A program made the translations under genes and the position numbers. A stretch of DNA of 5,190 bases from an uncultured Elusimicrobiales bacterium. Lineage in GTDB: Bacteria > Elusimicrobiota > Elusimicrobia > Elusimicrobiales > Elusimicrobiaceae. Under the pieces are notes generated by a model that saw only the letters and a program-made list of their open reading frames with translations, was not told the origin of the DNA and did not search any database. Where the stretch lies: assembly GCA_944322775.1 (NCBI GenBank), contig CALUQA010000018.1, positions 1 to 5,190 on the forward strand. Reading direction: 5' to 3'. Each line of letters starts with the position of its first letter. Positions within the stretch are counted from its first letter, which is position 1. Of the stretch, positions 1 through 5,190 are shown one piece after another.

Positions 1-1
1 C

Positions 2-430
2 CTTAACAATTTGGATATTTTGGTGGGGATAGACACCAATGCCCTTATTTCCAGCGATGAACAACAGCAATTGGACGGCTTTGTGGTCATTAAGCAGGCC
101 AAAGACTCCGACCGTACCCCGGCACAACTTTTGGACGAACTGGCTGCCACCATTTTGCAGTCGGAAGCCGGAGATAATGTGGATTTGGACCCGGTCATGC
201 CCTTTAATGCCGGCGGCAACAGCTCCGCCGCCATTATGAACGGCACCATTTATTCCGACGCCGACGAGAAAAATTTCCCGCTGGTCATTTTGGCCGCCCA
301 AGAAGGCAATGATGTTTATTTCCTTATCGGTGCCGGCAAATATCAGCGCGGCGGGATAGACACCGTGCAAAGCTTCCGCTTTGACACGGTAGATACGTTT
401 GCCATGCCTTTGCCCACGCAAACGATGTAA
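2..430 (+). CDS. C-terminal part of an unrecognised protein (5' end outside window)
   Basis: The reading frame is open from the left edge to a TAA at 428-430, giving about 142 visible residues. The TTG at 11-13 is an in-frame codon that could be read as a start, but no Shine-Dalgarno site can be seen before it and the frame stays open upstream, so I treat the gene as partial. I do not recognise the family. The visible part has an acidic, helix-like stretch (around PAQLLDELAATILQSEAG), then alternating hydrophobic strands (LVILAAQ, DVYFLIGAG) and a final SFRF strand. This alpha/beta order loosely recalls the PsbP/DcrB-like fold of small lipoproteins, but that is only a guess. No membrane segment is visible and any signal peptide would lie outside the window. 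It converges on the phage nozzle gene and ends at its own terminator, so it may be a host gene beside a prophage or a phage gene of another transcription unit. Confidence 0.7.
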   Translation, partial: LNNLDILVGIDTNALISSDEQQQLDGFVVIKQAKDSDRTPAQLLDELAATILQSEAGDNVDLDPVMPFNAGGNSSAAIMNGTIYSDADEKNFPLVILAAQEGNDVYFLIGAGKYQRGGIDTVQSFRFDTVDTFAMPLPTQTM

Positions 431-447
431 ACAAAATATTTTCTGCG

Positions 448-477
448 GCGCCCGGGTTTTGCCCGGGCGCTTTTTTA
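448..477 (+). terminator. Intrinsic terminator of the left-edge gene
   Basis: A perfect 9-bp G+C-rich stem, GCGCCCGGG (448-456) with CCCGGGCGC (462-470), closes a 5-base loop. Six T residues (471-476) follow directly on the plus strand. It lies 17 bases past the TAA of the plus-strand gene, so it is that gene's rho-independent terminator. Read on the minus strand, the same stem also lies just past the nozzle stop codon, but it is followed by CGCAG before any U-rich run. It would therefore be a weaker terminator in that direction. Confidence 0.9.
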
Positions 478-3078
478 TTATCCCATGCGTAAGATGAGGG
501 CCAGCAGCGTAACGGGCAGCGGGTCGGTTTGCTCAAACGTAACGGACGGGAAATAAGAGTGAGAAGAAGAAAATATTTTCACATAGTCGCGCGTTTGCAA
601 AGCAGGTGCCTGGCCGTATACGGCAGCCGGCTGGCTGATCAGCGCGTCCATCACGCCGCCCGCGCCCACACGGCCGCCGCGGCTGTCCATCACTTTTAGC
701 ATCACCTGCACGGGGCGGCGCAAACGGTCCTGCTCCGTGCCGTCAGTGCGGGTAACGTCCACCGGCAGGGTGCTTAGCAAAGCTTGGTAAGCAAGCCCAA
801 CCTGTGCCGTTTTTACGGGCAGAGGCAGGGTGATTTTCCCCTCCTGCACCGTCAGCCCCGTCAGCGGATTGCCGTCTGCCAACACGGTGACGGCCTGCCC
901 TTCCAAGTGTTCCAGGCCTTCCACCTGCGTAAAAGGCTCCGTCTGTTTTTTGGAAACGCTGCAGTCCAAAAACACTTGGTCCTCGCTTGCTTTGCTGGTC
1001 AGGCGGGGCAAGAGCCTTTCTATACAGCGCACCGAACCGCGTTGGACCAAGAAGCACGTTTCGTCATATCCGCGGGAAGGAATGCTGCATACGCTTAAAA
1101 AGGTGCCCTGCGTTTCGTGGCGCGTCCAGGCAAACAAATCTTCTTCGGCCAAATAGGTTAAAGAAAGTAAGCTGCCGTCGTCCAGCACGCACCAGATTAA
1201 ATTGTCCGGCTCTTGCTGGTAAGCCATTTCTTTTATTTCTTTATTAAAAAACAAATGCTTGGCACGCAGGGTCAAATCCCGCCCGGAATAAGAGTCCACG
1301 TTATATTGATAATAAAAATCCCGCAGTACACTGCCGCGCGACTGCACATACAGCGTGCGGTTGCCCACCACAATGGGGGCAACGGCACTGGCCCCGCGTT
1401 CGCCTTCCTGGCGGATTTCTATGTTATAGGGCGTCAGCGCGCCCACGCTGCCCAGGCTCCATTCGCTGCCGGCGGTAAAAATAAGCAGTTTGGCCCCGAC
1501 GGCCACCGAGTTAATGGCATTTAATTTTTTGCCGGATAAATTTAAGCTTATCGCGTCGGAATCTTCCAGCGTGCGCAGGTAGCCGAAGTCTTCATACTCG
1601 CCGGTTTTGGAAAACCAAATGGTCTGCGGCTCTTTTTTGCTGCCGGCAAAACCCAGCCGGTCCTGAAAAAAGAACACACAGCTGGGGTAGCCCGCTTCCG
1701 GGCTGAAGGAACCTTCGGACCAGTCGCTGGTCCAGGCTTCGTCTTCGCCGGGGCGGCGCTGCAGGCTGACCAGCATTTGCCGGGCATTAACATAACTTTC
1801 CAGCTTTACAATCCCTTCTTGGTTAAAGGCGTCTGCCTGCAATACATAGCCCATCTCCCCGCTGATACCCAAACAGCGCACGCGCAAATAATGCATTTTG
1901 GCGGAAAGTTCCAAACTGCCCACGGTGTTTAGATTGTCGTCGTCTTGTGCTTTGGTAAAATGTTTTACTTTTTCCCAGGTTTCATTGTCTAAAGAAGACT
2001 CCAGCACAATTTCCCCATACCAGTTGCCTGCCGTGCGCAAGCGCCAATCCCCGCCGGTTTTGATAACCTTGGACACGCCGTCATAACCCAATGTGCCGCT
2101 TTCGTAGGGGCTTTCCACCCGGTGGCGCAAGGCAAACAAAGCGCCCGCCTGCCCGGGGCGGAACGCGTCAAAATCCGCCTCCAAATACAGCTTGCTTTCC
2201 CCTTGGCTGATCACTTCCCCCGCGTTGCAGCCGCCGCTCATCACCTGCGTCACAATCAGCTTGGGGGGCGCAATAACACCGCTTCGGTAATGAATGACCA
2301 GTTCAGAGCCGTTATAGTCACCGCCCAAAGCCTGCGGGGATTCTATGCGTATGACGCCGCCCTGGTTATAGGCGTGGCAGCCGTCTGCACTGCAGCGCAG
2401 GTTGAAGGCTTCCACCACTTCGGCCACATTAAAGCCGTATCCGCTGGGATTGTAAAAAAGGGTGCCGCGCCAATAGGCCTGAATAAAATATCCCGAGTAA
2501 CTAATCGGCAAAAAAGACAGCGTTGCCTTGACCCCTTCCGAAAGGACCGTGTCGCTTTTGGTAACCAGTCGCACTTTCTTTTCTTCGTCGGTGTTGGCAA
2601 GCATAAACGGTCCGTCTTTAATGGGCAAGTCCTGCAAGGTAAAATAGCCGTCGTCCCCCCTAACCAGTTTTTGCGGCGGAAAATTAGAATGAACCAAAAA
2701 CAAGGTTTGGTCATATTGCACATAATTGACGTCTTGCACCTCATTTTCCCCATACGGGGAGGAAATTTCATAAATATTGCCTTCCGCGTCCAACAAGGTG
2801 CCCGCCGGGGCATGCACGCGGATATATTTGTCACCCAATTCCAGCACATAGGCTTCCTGCTCGCTTAATACAAAAGGGATAAGGCGGCAGTTTTTATCGG
2901 CATATTTGGCCTGCGCCACAAAAGCCGTGCCCGGGCGGTTGGAAGCGCCCCCCTGCGGGTGCACCAAAAAGTTGCACGCCGTCTTGAGCCACACGCCGCC
3001 CTGCAAAGCCGCCTGGCTGTAAAGGTGCGGGCTCACTTCCCCGCCGGAAAAATTGGTCTGTATGGTATGCATGGGCAT
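478..3078 (-). CDS. Phage tail nozzle protein (T7 gp12-like, 'tail tubular protein B')
   Basis: This 866-residue protein is the likely distal tube of a short non-contractile tail. It would assemble below the adaptor and conduct DNA during ejection. The N terminus carries the family signature: FSGGEVSPHLY at residues 10-20, then CNFLVHPQGG and NRPGT at 35-51, then the IPFV and YVLELGDKYIRVH strands at 67-89. The central conserved block follows: YPSCVFFFQDRLGFAGS (464-480), TIWFSKTGEYEDFG (486-499), an LIFTAGSEW strand (532-540) and YVQSRGSVLRDFYY (577-590). The C-terminal part has VTVLADG (730-736), GKITLP (747-752) and VGLAYQALLSTLPV (760-773), also typical of the family. Length is close to, or slightly above, T7 gp12 (about 790). 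Residues about 325-420 look like an inserted beta-rich module. The ATG at 3078 is preferred over Met3 (3072) because TGGAGG sits 10 bases upstream. The start is two bases past the adaptor stop, so translational coupling is likely. The family call is firm; the exact nozzle role is by analogy. Confidence 0.9.
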   Translation of the reverse strand: MPMHTIQTNFSGGEVSPHLYSQAALQGGVWLKTACNFLVHPQGGASNRPGTAFVAQAKYADKNCRLIPFVLSEQEAYVLELGDKYIRVHAPAGTLLDAEGNIYEISSPYGENEVQDVNYVQYDQTLFLVHSNFPPQKLVRGDDGYFTLQDLPIKDGPFMLANTDEEKKVRLVTKSDTVLSEGVKATLSFLPISYSGYFIQAYWRGTLFYNPSGYGFNVAEVVEAFNLRCSADGCHAYNQGGVIRIESPQALGGDYNGSELVIHYRSGVIAPPKLIVTQVMSGGCNAGEVISQGESKLYLEADFDAFRPGQAGALFALRHRVESPYESGTLGYDGVSKVIKTGGDWRLRTAGNWYGEIVLESSLDNETWEKVKHFTKAQDDDNLNTVGSLELSAKMHYLRVRCLGISGEMGYVLQADAFNQEGIVKLESYVNARQMLVSLQRRPGEDEAWTSDWSEGSFSPEAGYPSCVFFFQDRLGFAGSKKEPQTIWFSKTGEYEDFGYLRTLEDSDAISLNLSGKKLNAINSVAVGAKLLIFTAGSEWSLGSVGALTPYNIEIRQEGERGASAVAPIVVGNRTLYVQSRGSVLRDFYYQYNVDSYSGRDLTLRAKHLFFNKEIKEMAYQQEPDNLIWCVLDDGSLLSLTYLAEEDLFAWTRHETQGTFLSVCSIPSRGYDETCFLVQRGSVRCIERLLPRLTSKASEDQVFLDCSVSKKQTEPFTQVEGLEHLEGQAVTVLADGNPLTGLTVQEGKITLPLPVKTAQVGLAYQALLSTLPVDVTRTDGTEQDRLRRPVQVMLKVMDSRGGRVGAGGVMDALISQPAAVYGQAPALQTRDYVKIFSSSHSYFPSVTFEQTDPLPVTLLALILRMG

Positions 3079-3080
3079 GG

Positions 3081-3659
3081 TCAGCGGGCCTCCACAAAAG
3101 CACTGCGTCCTTTATGCACGTCTACCCGTTCCGACATATTGCTGCGGCGGGCTTCCTGCAGGGTGAGGCTGTATTTTTGCAGCATTTGCTGGGCCAAATT
3201 TTGGTCCCCCGTCAGTGCCAAGGCCAAATCGGCCGCCAATGCCAAAGAAAACGCCTTTATAAAAGCCGGGTCAAAGAGGTTTTCGTCGTTTACATCACGC
3301 GTATATTCGGCTTTGGCCTGGTCCAGCCCGCTTAAAATAACGCGGGCATGCAAGTCCTGGTCAAAAATCTCTTTAAAAGGGGTATTTTTGGCCGCAGCAC
3401 CAAACACACGCCGCAAAAACAGACAATCCTGCGGATAGGCATACGTATACAGATAGGCAGCCCCCTCTTTTTTGGCAAGCAAAGACAGGCTGCACACCGT
3501 GCCGGCAAAGGACCAATTATGGGTGCGGAGCACTTCTTTTCTCACCGGATCATAAAACAAAGAGCAGCGCCGGGCCCTTTCGTCCTCTTGCCCCATGGAA
3601 GAAATAGGTTCCTGCCCCAAATGTGCCAAAGCCATATTGCAGATATCTATTTTTGACAT
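3081..3659 (-). CDS. Phage head-tail adaptor (T7 gp11-like, 'tail tubular protein A')
   Basis: This 192-residue protein is the likely adaptor ring between the portal and the tail nozzle. The N terminus matches the family pattern: IDICNMALAHLGQEPISSM (residues 4-22), ERARRCSLFYDPVRKEVLR (28-46) and then NWSFA (48-52). This is the helix-Arg-Tyr-Trp arrangement common to gp11-like adaptors. The tail half has a long helix (AFSLALAADLALALTGDQNLAQQMLQKY, split by eye) and ends in a basic segment. Length is close to T7 gp11 (196). The ATG at 3657-3659 has a good Shine-Dalgarno site, AGAGGT (3666-3671), six bases upstream. It is the first gene after the non-coding stretch and is followed two bases later by the nozzle gene, the usual adaptor-nozzle pairing in podoviruses. 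Nothing looks broken. The assignment rests on motif recognition and context. Confidence 0.88.
   Translation of the reverse strand: MSKIDICNMALAHLGQEPISSMGQEDERARRCSLFYDPVRKEVLRTHNWSFAGTVCSLSLLAKKEGAAYLYTYAYPQDCLFLRRVFGAAAKNTPFKEIFDQDLHARVILSGLDQAKAEYTRDVNDENLFDPAFIKAFSLALAADLALALTGDQNLAQQMLQKYSLTLQEARRSNMSERVDVHKGRSAFVEAR
3089..3094 (-). promoter_or_regulatory. Shine-Dalgarno site of the nozzle gene, inside the adaptor gene
   Basis: On the minus strand TGGAGG lies within the last codons of the adaptor gene, 10 bases before the ATG at 3078 and 16 before the second ATG at 3072. The spacing favours the upstream ATG. The overlap suggests that ribosomes finishing the adaptor re-initiate on the nozzle. 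Confidence 0.65.
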
Positions 3660-3721
3660 AATTTTACCTCTTATTTTAATTTATATTAAAATTTAAGTAT
3701 TTTTTATTTTAAAATTATTTA

Positions 3722-3907
3722 TTAAAATTACACATATTTTTAAAAATACTTAAAATTTAATATATTTTAAAAATGAATAGATATTTAATAAAACAAACTT
3801 AAACGCGGAAACATACAGATTTTGCCTCAAAATTTGTTTATTAAATTTGTATTTAATTTTAAAAATCTTTATTTTTTAAGTATTTTTAAAAATGAATTTA
3901 ATTTTAA
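3722..3907. repeat. Large AT-rich imperfect palindrome
   Basis: Positions i and 7629-i are complementary over most of this interval. The core is a perfect 20-bp inverted repeat, 3736-3755 with 3874-3893, built on TTAAGTATTTTTAAAAA. Outside it, after a five-base interruption, 3722-3730 pairs with 3899-3907 (9 bp). Inside it, in the same register, are 3765-3772 with 3857-3864 (8 bp) and 3783-3792 with 3837-3846 (10 bp). A one-base bulge then leads to CAAA/TTTG (3794-3797 with 3833-3836). From 3736 to 3792, 47 of 57 pairs match. The loop region, about 3801-3830, is much richer in G+C (12 of 30) than the arms. It could act as a cruciform, a protein-binding site, a long RNA hairpin, or be a remnant of a small palindromic element. 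No target-site duplication was identified. Confidence 0.7.
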
Positions 3908-4027
3908 ATCGATAATTCGTTAATGAAACATTGTTCTTCCAACAGAAAAGATATTGACAAACATTTTGGAATCTTTTCCCCTATCCCTGTGTTTTTTGGG
4001 CCTCGTTTACAAAACTTAACTTGCCAA

Positions 4028-4083
4028 TTTTTTCCTTGTAAGCTCCCTAAAAAAGCCTATTTTTAGCCGTTTTTTGCCATTTT
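4028..4083. other. Helically phased A/T tracts, predicted bent DNA
   Basis: Runs T6 (4028-4033), A6 (4049-4054), T5 (4060-4064), T6 (4070-4075) and T4 (4080-4083) have centres at 4030.5, 4051.5, 4062, 4072.5 and 4081.5. The gaps are therefore 21, 10.5, 10.5 and 9 bases, close to whole turns of B-DNA. A-tracts repeated in phase with the helix are known to curve DNA. The role is unknown. Bent DNA of this kind is found upstream of promoters and beside replication origins, and this one lies upstream of the adaptor gene. Confidence 0.45.
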
Positions 4084-4209
4084 GGGCCCTTCCTGCGTTT
4101 TTATTGATATCAGCCTGGTACTTACACCCCCAAAAGGTTAAAAATTCGTCGAAAAACGGCTCATTTTCAAGAAAAGAAACTTCAAAGAGAAGTGTTTGGG
4201 CCCAAAATG
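4078..4209. repeat. Perfect 12-bp inverted repeat, arms 108 bases apart
   Basis: CATTTTGGGCCC (4078-4089) is the exact reverse complement of GGGCCCAAAATG (4198-4209). A related TTTTGGGCC occurs at 3994-4002. A second, shorter pair, AGCCGTTTTT (4065-4074) and AAAAACGGCT (4152-4161), interleaves with it rather than nesting. No gene lies between the arms. A 12-bp match at this distance is unlikely by chance in a stretch this short, but the skewed base composition weakens the argument. Confidence 0.45.
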
Positions 4210-4337
4210 CAACATGAAAAAATCAGCTGCTTTAAGCGGTCTGGCCGATCTGTTTTAAAGGAGGTACCCTGTTGCTTGTTTTTATGCCCGCTTAAGGTGC
4301 ATGTGCTTTGGCGAAAAAACGATCACCTTTTTTCCAA

Positions 4338-4357
4338 GCCGTTTTGCCGTTTTGCCG
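4338..4357. repeat. Short tandem repeat of GCCGTTTT
   Basis: Two adjacent copies of GCCGTTTT (4338-4345 and 4346-4353) are followed by a partial GCCG (4354-4357). The same octamer occurs at 4067-4074 and, inverted, at 4153-4160. It could be a repeated protein-binding word or low-complexity drift. Confidence 0.4.
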
Positions 4358-4431
4358 GAAATATAAATACTTGCCAAAGCGGTTAGAAAATTTCCCTGTT
4401 TTGCTGTTTTTCTCCCTTCGTTATGCGCCAT

Positions 4432-4461
4432 AAAAATTCCGGGGCGATAAACGCCCCGGAA
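4432..4461 (-). terminator. Intrinsic terminator after the cement gene
   Basis: On the minus strand, five bases past the TAA of the cement gene, a perfect 10-bp stem (4452-4461 with 4437-4446; core CCGGGGCG/CGCCCCGG) closes a 5-base loop, TTTAT. Five T residues (4436-4432) follow directly. This is a textbook rho-independent terminator. It separates the head genes from the tail genes in transcription, so the downstream adaptor and nozzle need a separate promoter or read-through. Confidence 0.92.
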
Positions 4462-4466
4462 CGGGG

Positions 4467-4844
4467 TTACATATCGGCCAAGTCCGTGATGAACAACGAA
4501 AGTTTGCCGGCAGAGCCGCTGCCGCTAACCGTATAGTAGCCGCGGATATAGCGCAAAGCACCGGCGGGCAGCACCATTTTTAACAATGCCTTGCCGGCCT
4601 TTAAGTCCGCCGCTTCAAACGTGGCAGAAAGCAGTTCTTTGGTGCTTTCAAAGCCGCTGTCCTCTGCGGTTTGAAGACTGATTTTTAAAGAAGTCAGCCC
4701 GGCAAAGTCTTCGTCGGCCAAGGCCACCACCGTCAGGTGGTTGTGCACGTCAGCAGCCGCGGTTTGGTCAATGGTGTGTTCAGACGCGCAGGAAGCGGTA
4801 ACAGCCTGTTTGTCTGAAAGAACTAAAGAGGAATCAATTAACAT
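4467..4844 (-). CDS. Phage capsid cement/decoration protein, Bbp16-like
   Basis: This 125-residue protein likely binds the outside of the capsid lattice and stabilises the head, as the cement protein of phage BPP-1 does. The pattern resembles Bbp16: an N-terminal LIDSSLVLSDKQAVTASCAS (residues 2-21) followed by TIDQ, a middle strand LTSLKISLQTAEDSGFESTKEL (50-71), and a C-terminal RYIRGYYTVSGSGSAGKLSLFIT with its conserved Tyr-Arg and turn-rich glycines. It appears all-beta and has no signal peptide or membrane segment. At 125 residues it is close in size to Bbp16. The ATG at 4842-4844 has AGGAG (4850-4854) five bases upstream. It lies 99 bases downstream of the capsid gene and ends at a strong terminator, the expected capsid-cement pairing. 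I recalled the similarity from memory and did not compute it. Confidence 0.82.
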   Translation of the reverse strand: MLIDSSLVLSDKQAVTASCASEHTIDQTAAADVHNHLTVVALADEDFAGLTSLKISLQTAEDSGFESTKELLSATFEAADLKAGKALLKMVLPAGALRYIRGYYTVSGSGSAGKLSLFITDLADM

Positions 4845-4862
4845 ATTTTCTCCTATGCTTAG

Positions 4863-4902
4863 AAGGGATTTTCCCTTGGCCGGGGCTCAAAAAGCCCCGG
4901 CC
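4863..4902 (-). promoter_or_regulatory. Tandem hairpins between the capsid and cement genes
   Basis: A perfect 10-bp stem, GGCCGGGGCT (4878-4887) with AGCCCCGGCC (4893-4902) around a 5-base loop, is directly followed on the minus strand by a second, small hairpin (AAGGGA at 4863-4868 with TCCCTT at 4872-4877). The first stem has the strength of a terminator but no U-run after it. It is therefore better explained as an mRNA-stabilising or processing structure, or a leaky terminator that sets the capsid-to-cement ratio. The cement Shine-Dalgarno site begins eight bases beyond the second hairpin. Confidence 0.6.
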
Positions 4903-4943
4903 GTGCCGCCCTGTTGGCAAAGGGCAGCTGCCACAGAAAAACG

Positions 4944-5189
4944 CTATTTCACCACGTTTTCGGTGTCGTCAATCGCGTCGCAGATGTGCACGGGGATTTC
5001 GTTAAACGTCATCAGCGGGCGAGAGGTGATTTGGTCGGGCGTGTACTGCACGTTTTGCTTGTTGCTGGTCAGTTTGCGCAAGGCCGCTTTGACGGTGCGG
5101 TTCATGTACCAGAACGGTTTGCCCAGGCTGAGACTTTGAATACGTTCTTCCAGCTCGCACATATTGTCAATCAAGCTGGCAGGCACGTT
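4944..5189 (-). CDS. Major capsid protein, C-terminal end (Gp7/Bbp17-like, 5' end outside window)
   Basis: About 81 C-terminal residues are visible, ending at a TAG (4944-4946). The GTG at 5186 could be read as a start, but the frame stays open to the right edge, so the gene is partial. The segment GKPFWYMNRTVKAALRK, then a run ending PLMTFNEIPVHICDAIDDTENVV, resembles the C-terminal region of the epsilon15 Gp7 / BPP-1 major capsid family (HK97 fold): the YMNRTV helix, and a 'P-arginine/histidine-x-CDAI' strand followed by an acidic tail. The protein would form the icosahedral shell. The neighbouring Bbp16-like cement gene downstream supports the call. What the missing N-terminal part contains cannot be judged here. 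Confidence 0.8.
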   Translation of the reverse strand, partial: NVPASLIDNMCELEERIQSLSLGKPFWYMNRTVKAALRKLTSNKQNVQYTPDQITSRPLMTFNEIPVHICDAIDDTENVVK

Positions 5190-5190
5190 T

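Larger units (their letters stand above)
3660..4436. other. Non-coding interval inside the late operon
   Basis: No convincing gene is visible on either strand in these roughly 780 bases. The left third, 3661-3900, is about 12% G+C (28 of 240 by hand count), far below the flanking genes. The right part, about 3950-4436, is intermediate in composition and rich in A/T homopolymer runs with short GCC/GGC-containing repeats. A promoter for the adaptor-nozzle pair is expected here because the cement gene ends at a terminator. However, AT-rich DNA gives many weak -10 matches (for example TATAAA on the minus strand at 3680-3685), none paired with a good -35 box, so I do not place one. The palindrome, the phased A/T tracts and the 12-bp inverted repeat inside this interval are listed separately. 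Confidence 0.75.

Noticed and set aside
2122..2868. 248-residue plus-strand frame antisense to the nozzle gene
   Set aside because: It lies entirely inside a clearly conserved coding sequence on the other strand, has no recognisable motifs or ribosome site, and is typical of a shadow frame in a gene with balanced G+C.
3954..3986. Plus-strand TTGACA, a perfect -35 box
   Set aside because: No -10 box lies at 16-18 bases (the sequence there is TTCCCC). The nearest TAT-containing word (CTATCC) is 21 bases away, and no plus-strand gene follows.
4257..4295. Strong plus-strand Shine-Dalgarno-like AAAGGAGGT followed by a 7-codon frame (TTG ... TAA)
   Set aside because: A leader peptide would need a downstream gene and a plus-strand promoter. 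Neither is visible, and the next genes are all on the minus strand. Probably coincidence.
4305..4380. 8-bp inverted pair GCTTTGGC/GCCAAAGC with an inner TTTCC/GGAAA, a possible RNA domain
   Set aside because: Pairs of 8 bp at this distance are expected by chance about once in a stretch of this size, and nothing else supports an RNA gene.
4192..4386. 64-residue plus-strand frame with six cysteines, starting at a GTG inside the non-coding interval
   Set aside because: The start has only a weak purine run upstream. The frame lies opposite to the phage operon, the sequence has no recognisable pattern, and it contains homopolymer and tandem-repeat translations (KPFCRF). It looks like a chance frame.
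478..4436. Possible diversity-generating retroelement, because BPP-1-like phages can carry one
   Set aside because: No reverse transcriptase frame is present, and I saw no near-copy of a coding segment differing at adenines in the non-coding interval. The resemblance to BPP-1 is in the head genes only.
3660..4436. tRNA or CRISPR array in the gene-free interval
   Set aside because: No GTTCRA-type T-loop with flanking stems was found, and no regularly spaced direct repeats of spacer-repeat length. The repeats present are palindromic or short tandem words.
4741..5139. 132-residue plus-strand frame spanning the cement start, the hairpins and the capsid end
   Set aside because: It runs across two genes and an intergenic hairpin on the opposite strand, so it is a shadow.

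Overview
The window carries part of the virion-structure module of a short-tailed (podovirus-like) phage or prophage. It is read on the minus strand, and a convergent plus-strand gene fragment lies at the left edge. The capsid and cement proteins resemble those of the Bordetella BPP-1 / Salmonella epsilon15 group: a Gp7-type HK97-fold capsid followed by a Bbp16-type cement protein. The tail genes are a T7 gp11-like adaptor ('tail tubular A') and a T7 gp12-like nozzle ('tail tubular B'). The host cannot be named from this sequence. The genes look roughly balanced in G+C, use Shine-Dalgarno sites (AGGAG, AGAGGT, TGGAGG) and end at classic rho-independent hairpins, which fits a bacterial host of moderate G+C.

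Layout from right to left, the direction of late transcription: (1) the C-terminal end of the major capsid protein, running off the right edge; (2) a 99-base gap with two adjacent hairpins; (3) the small cement/decoration protein; (4) an intrinsic terminator just past its stop; (5) a non-coding stretch of almost 800 bases (about 3660-4436); (6) the adaptor gene; (7) two bases later, the 866-residue nozzle gene. A plus-strand gene of unknown function converges on the nozzle gene from the left edge. The two are separated by 47 bases that hold a plus-strand terminator.

The genes form one assembly pathway. Capsid and cement proteins build the head. The adaptor docks on the portal and the nozzle extends it to make the DNA-ejection tube. 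The terminator after the cement gene implies that the tail pair is transcribed from its own promoter inside the non-coding stretch, or by controlled read-through.

That non-coding stretch is the most unusual part. Its left third (3661-3900) is only about 12% G+C by hand count (28 of 240 bases). It contains a roughly 186-base imperfect palindrome (3722-3907) centred on a G+C-richer loop. To its right lie A/T tracts spaced at helical repeats (4028-4083), which predicts bent DNA, then a perfect 12-bp inverted repeat with arms 108 bases apart. AT-rich DNA, a large palindrome and bent DNA together suggest a regulatory or replication-type locus inserted in the late operon. This is inference. I found no CRISPR array, tRNA, transposase, integrase or reverse transcriptase.
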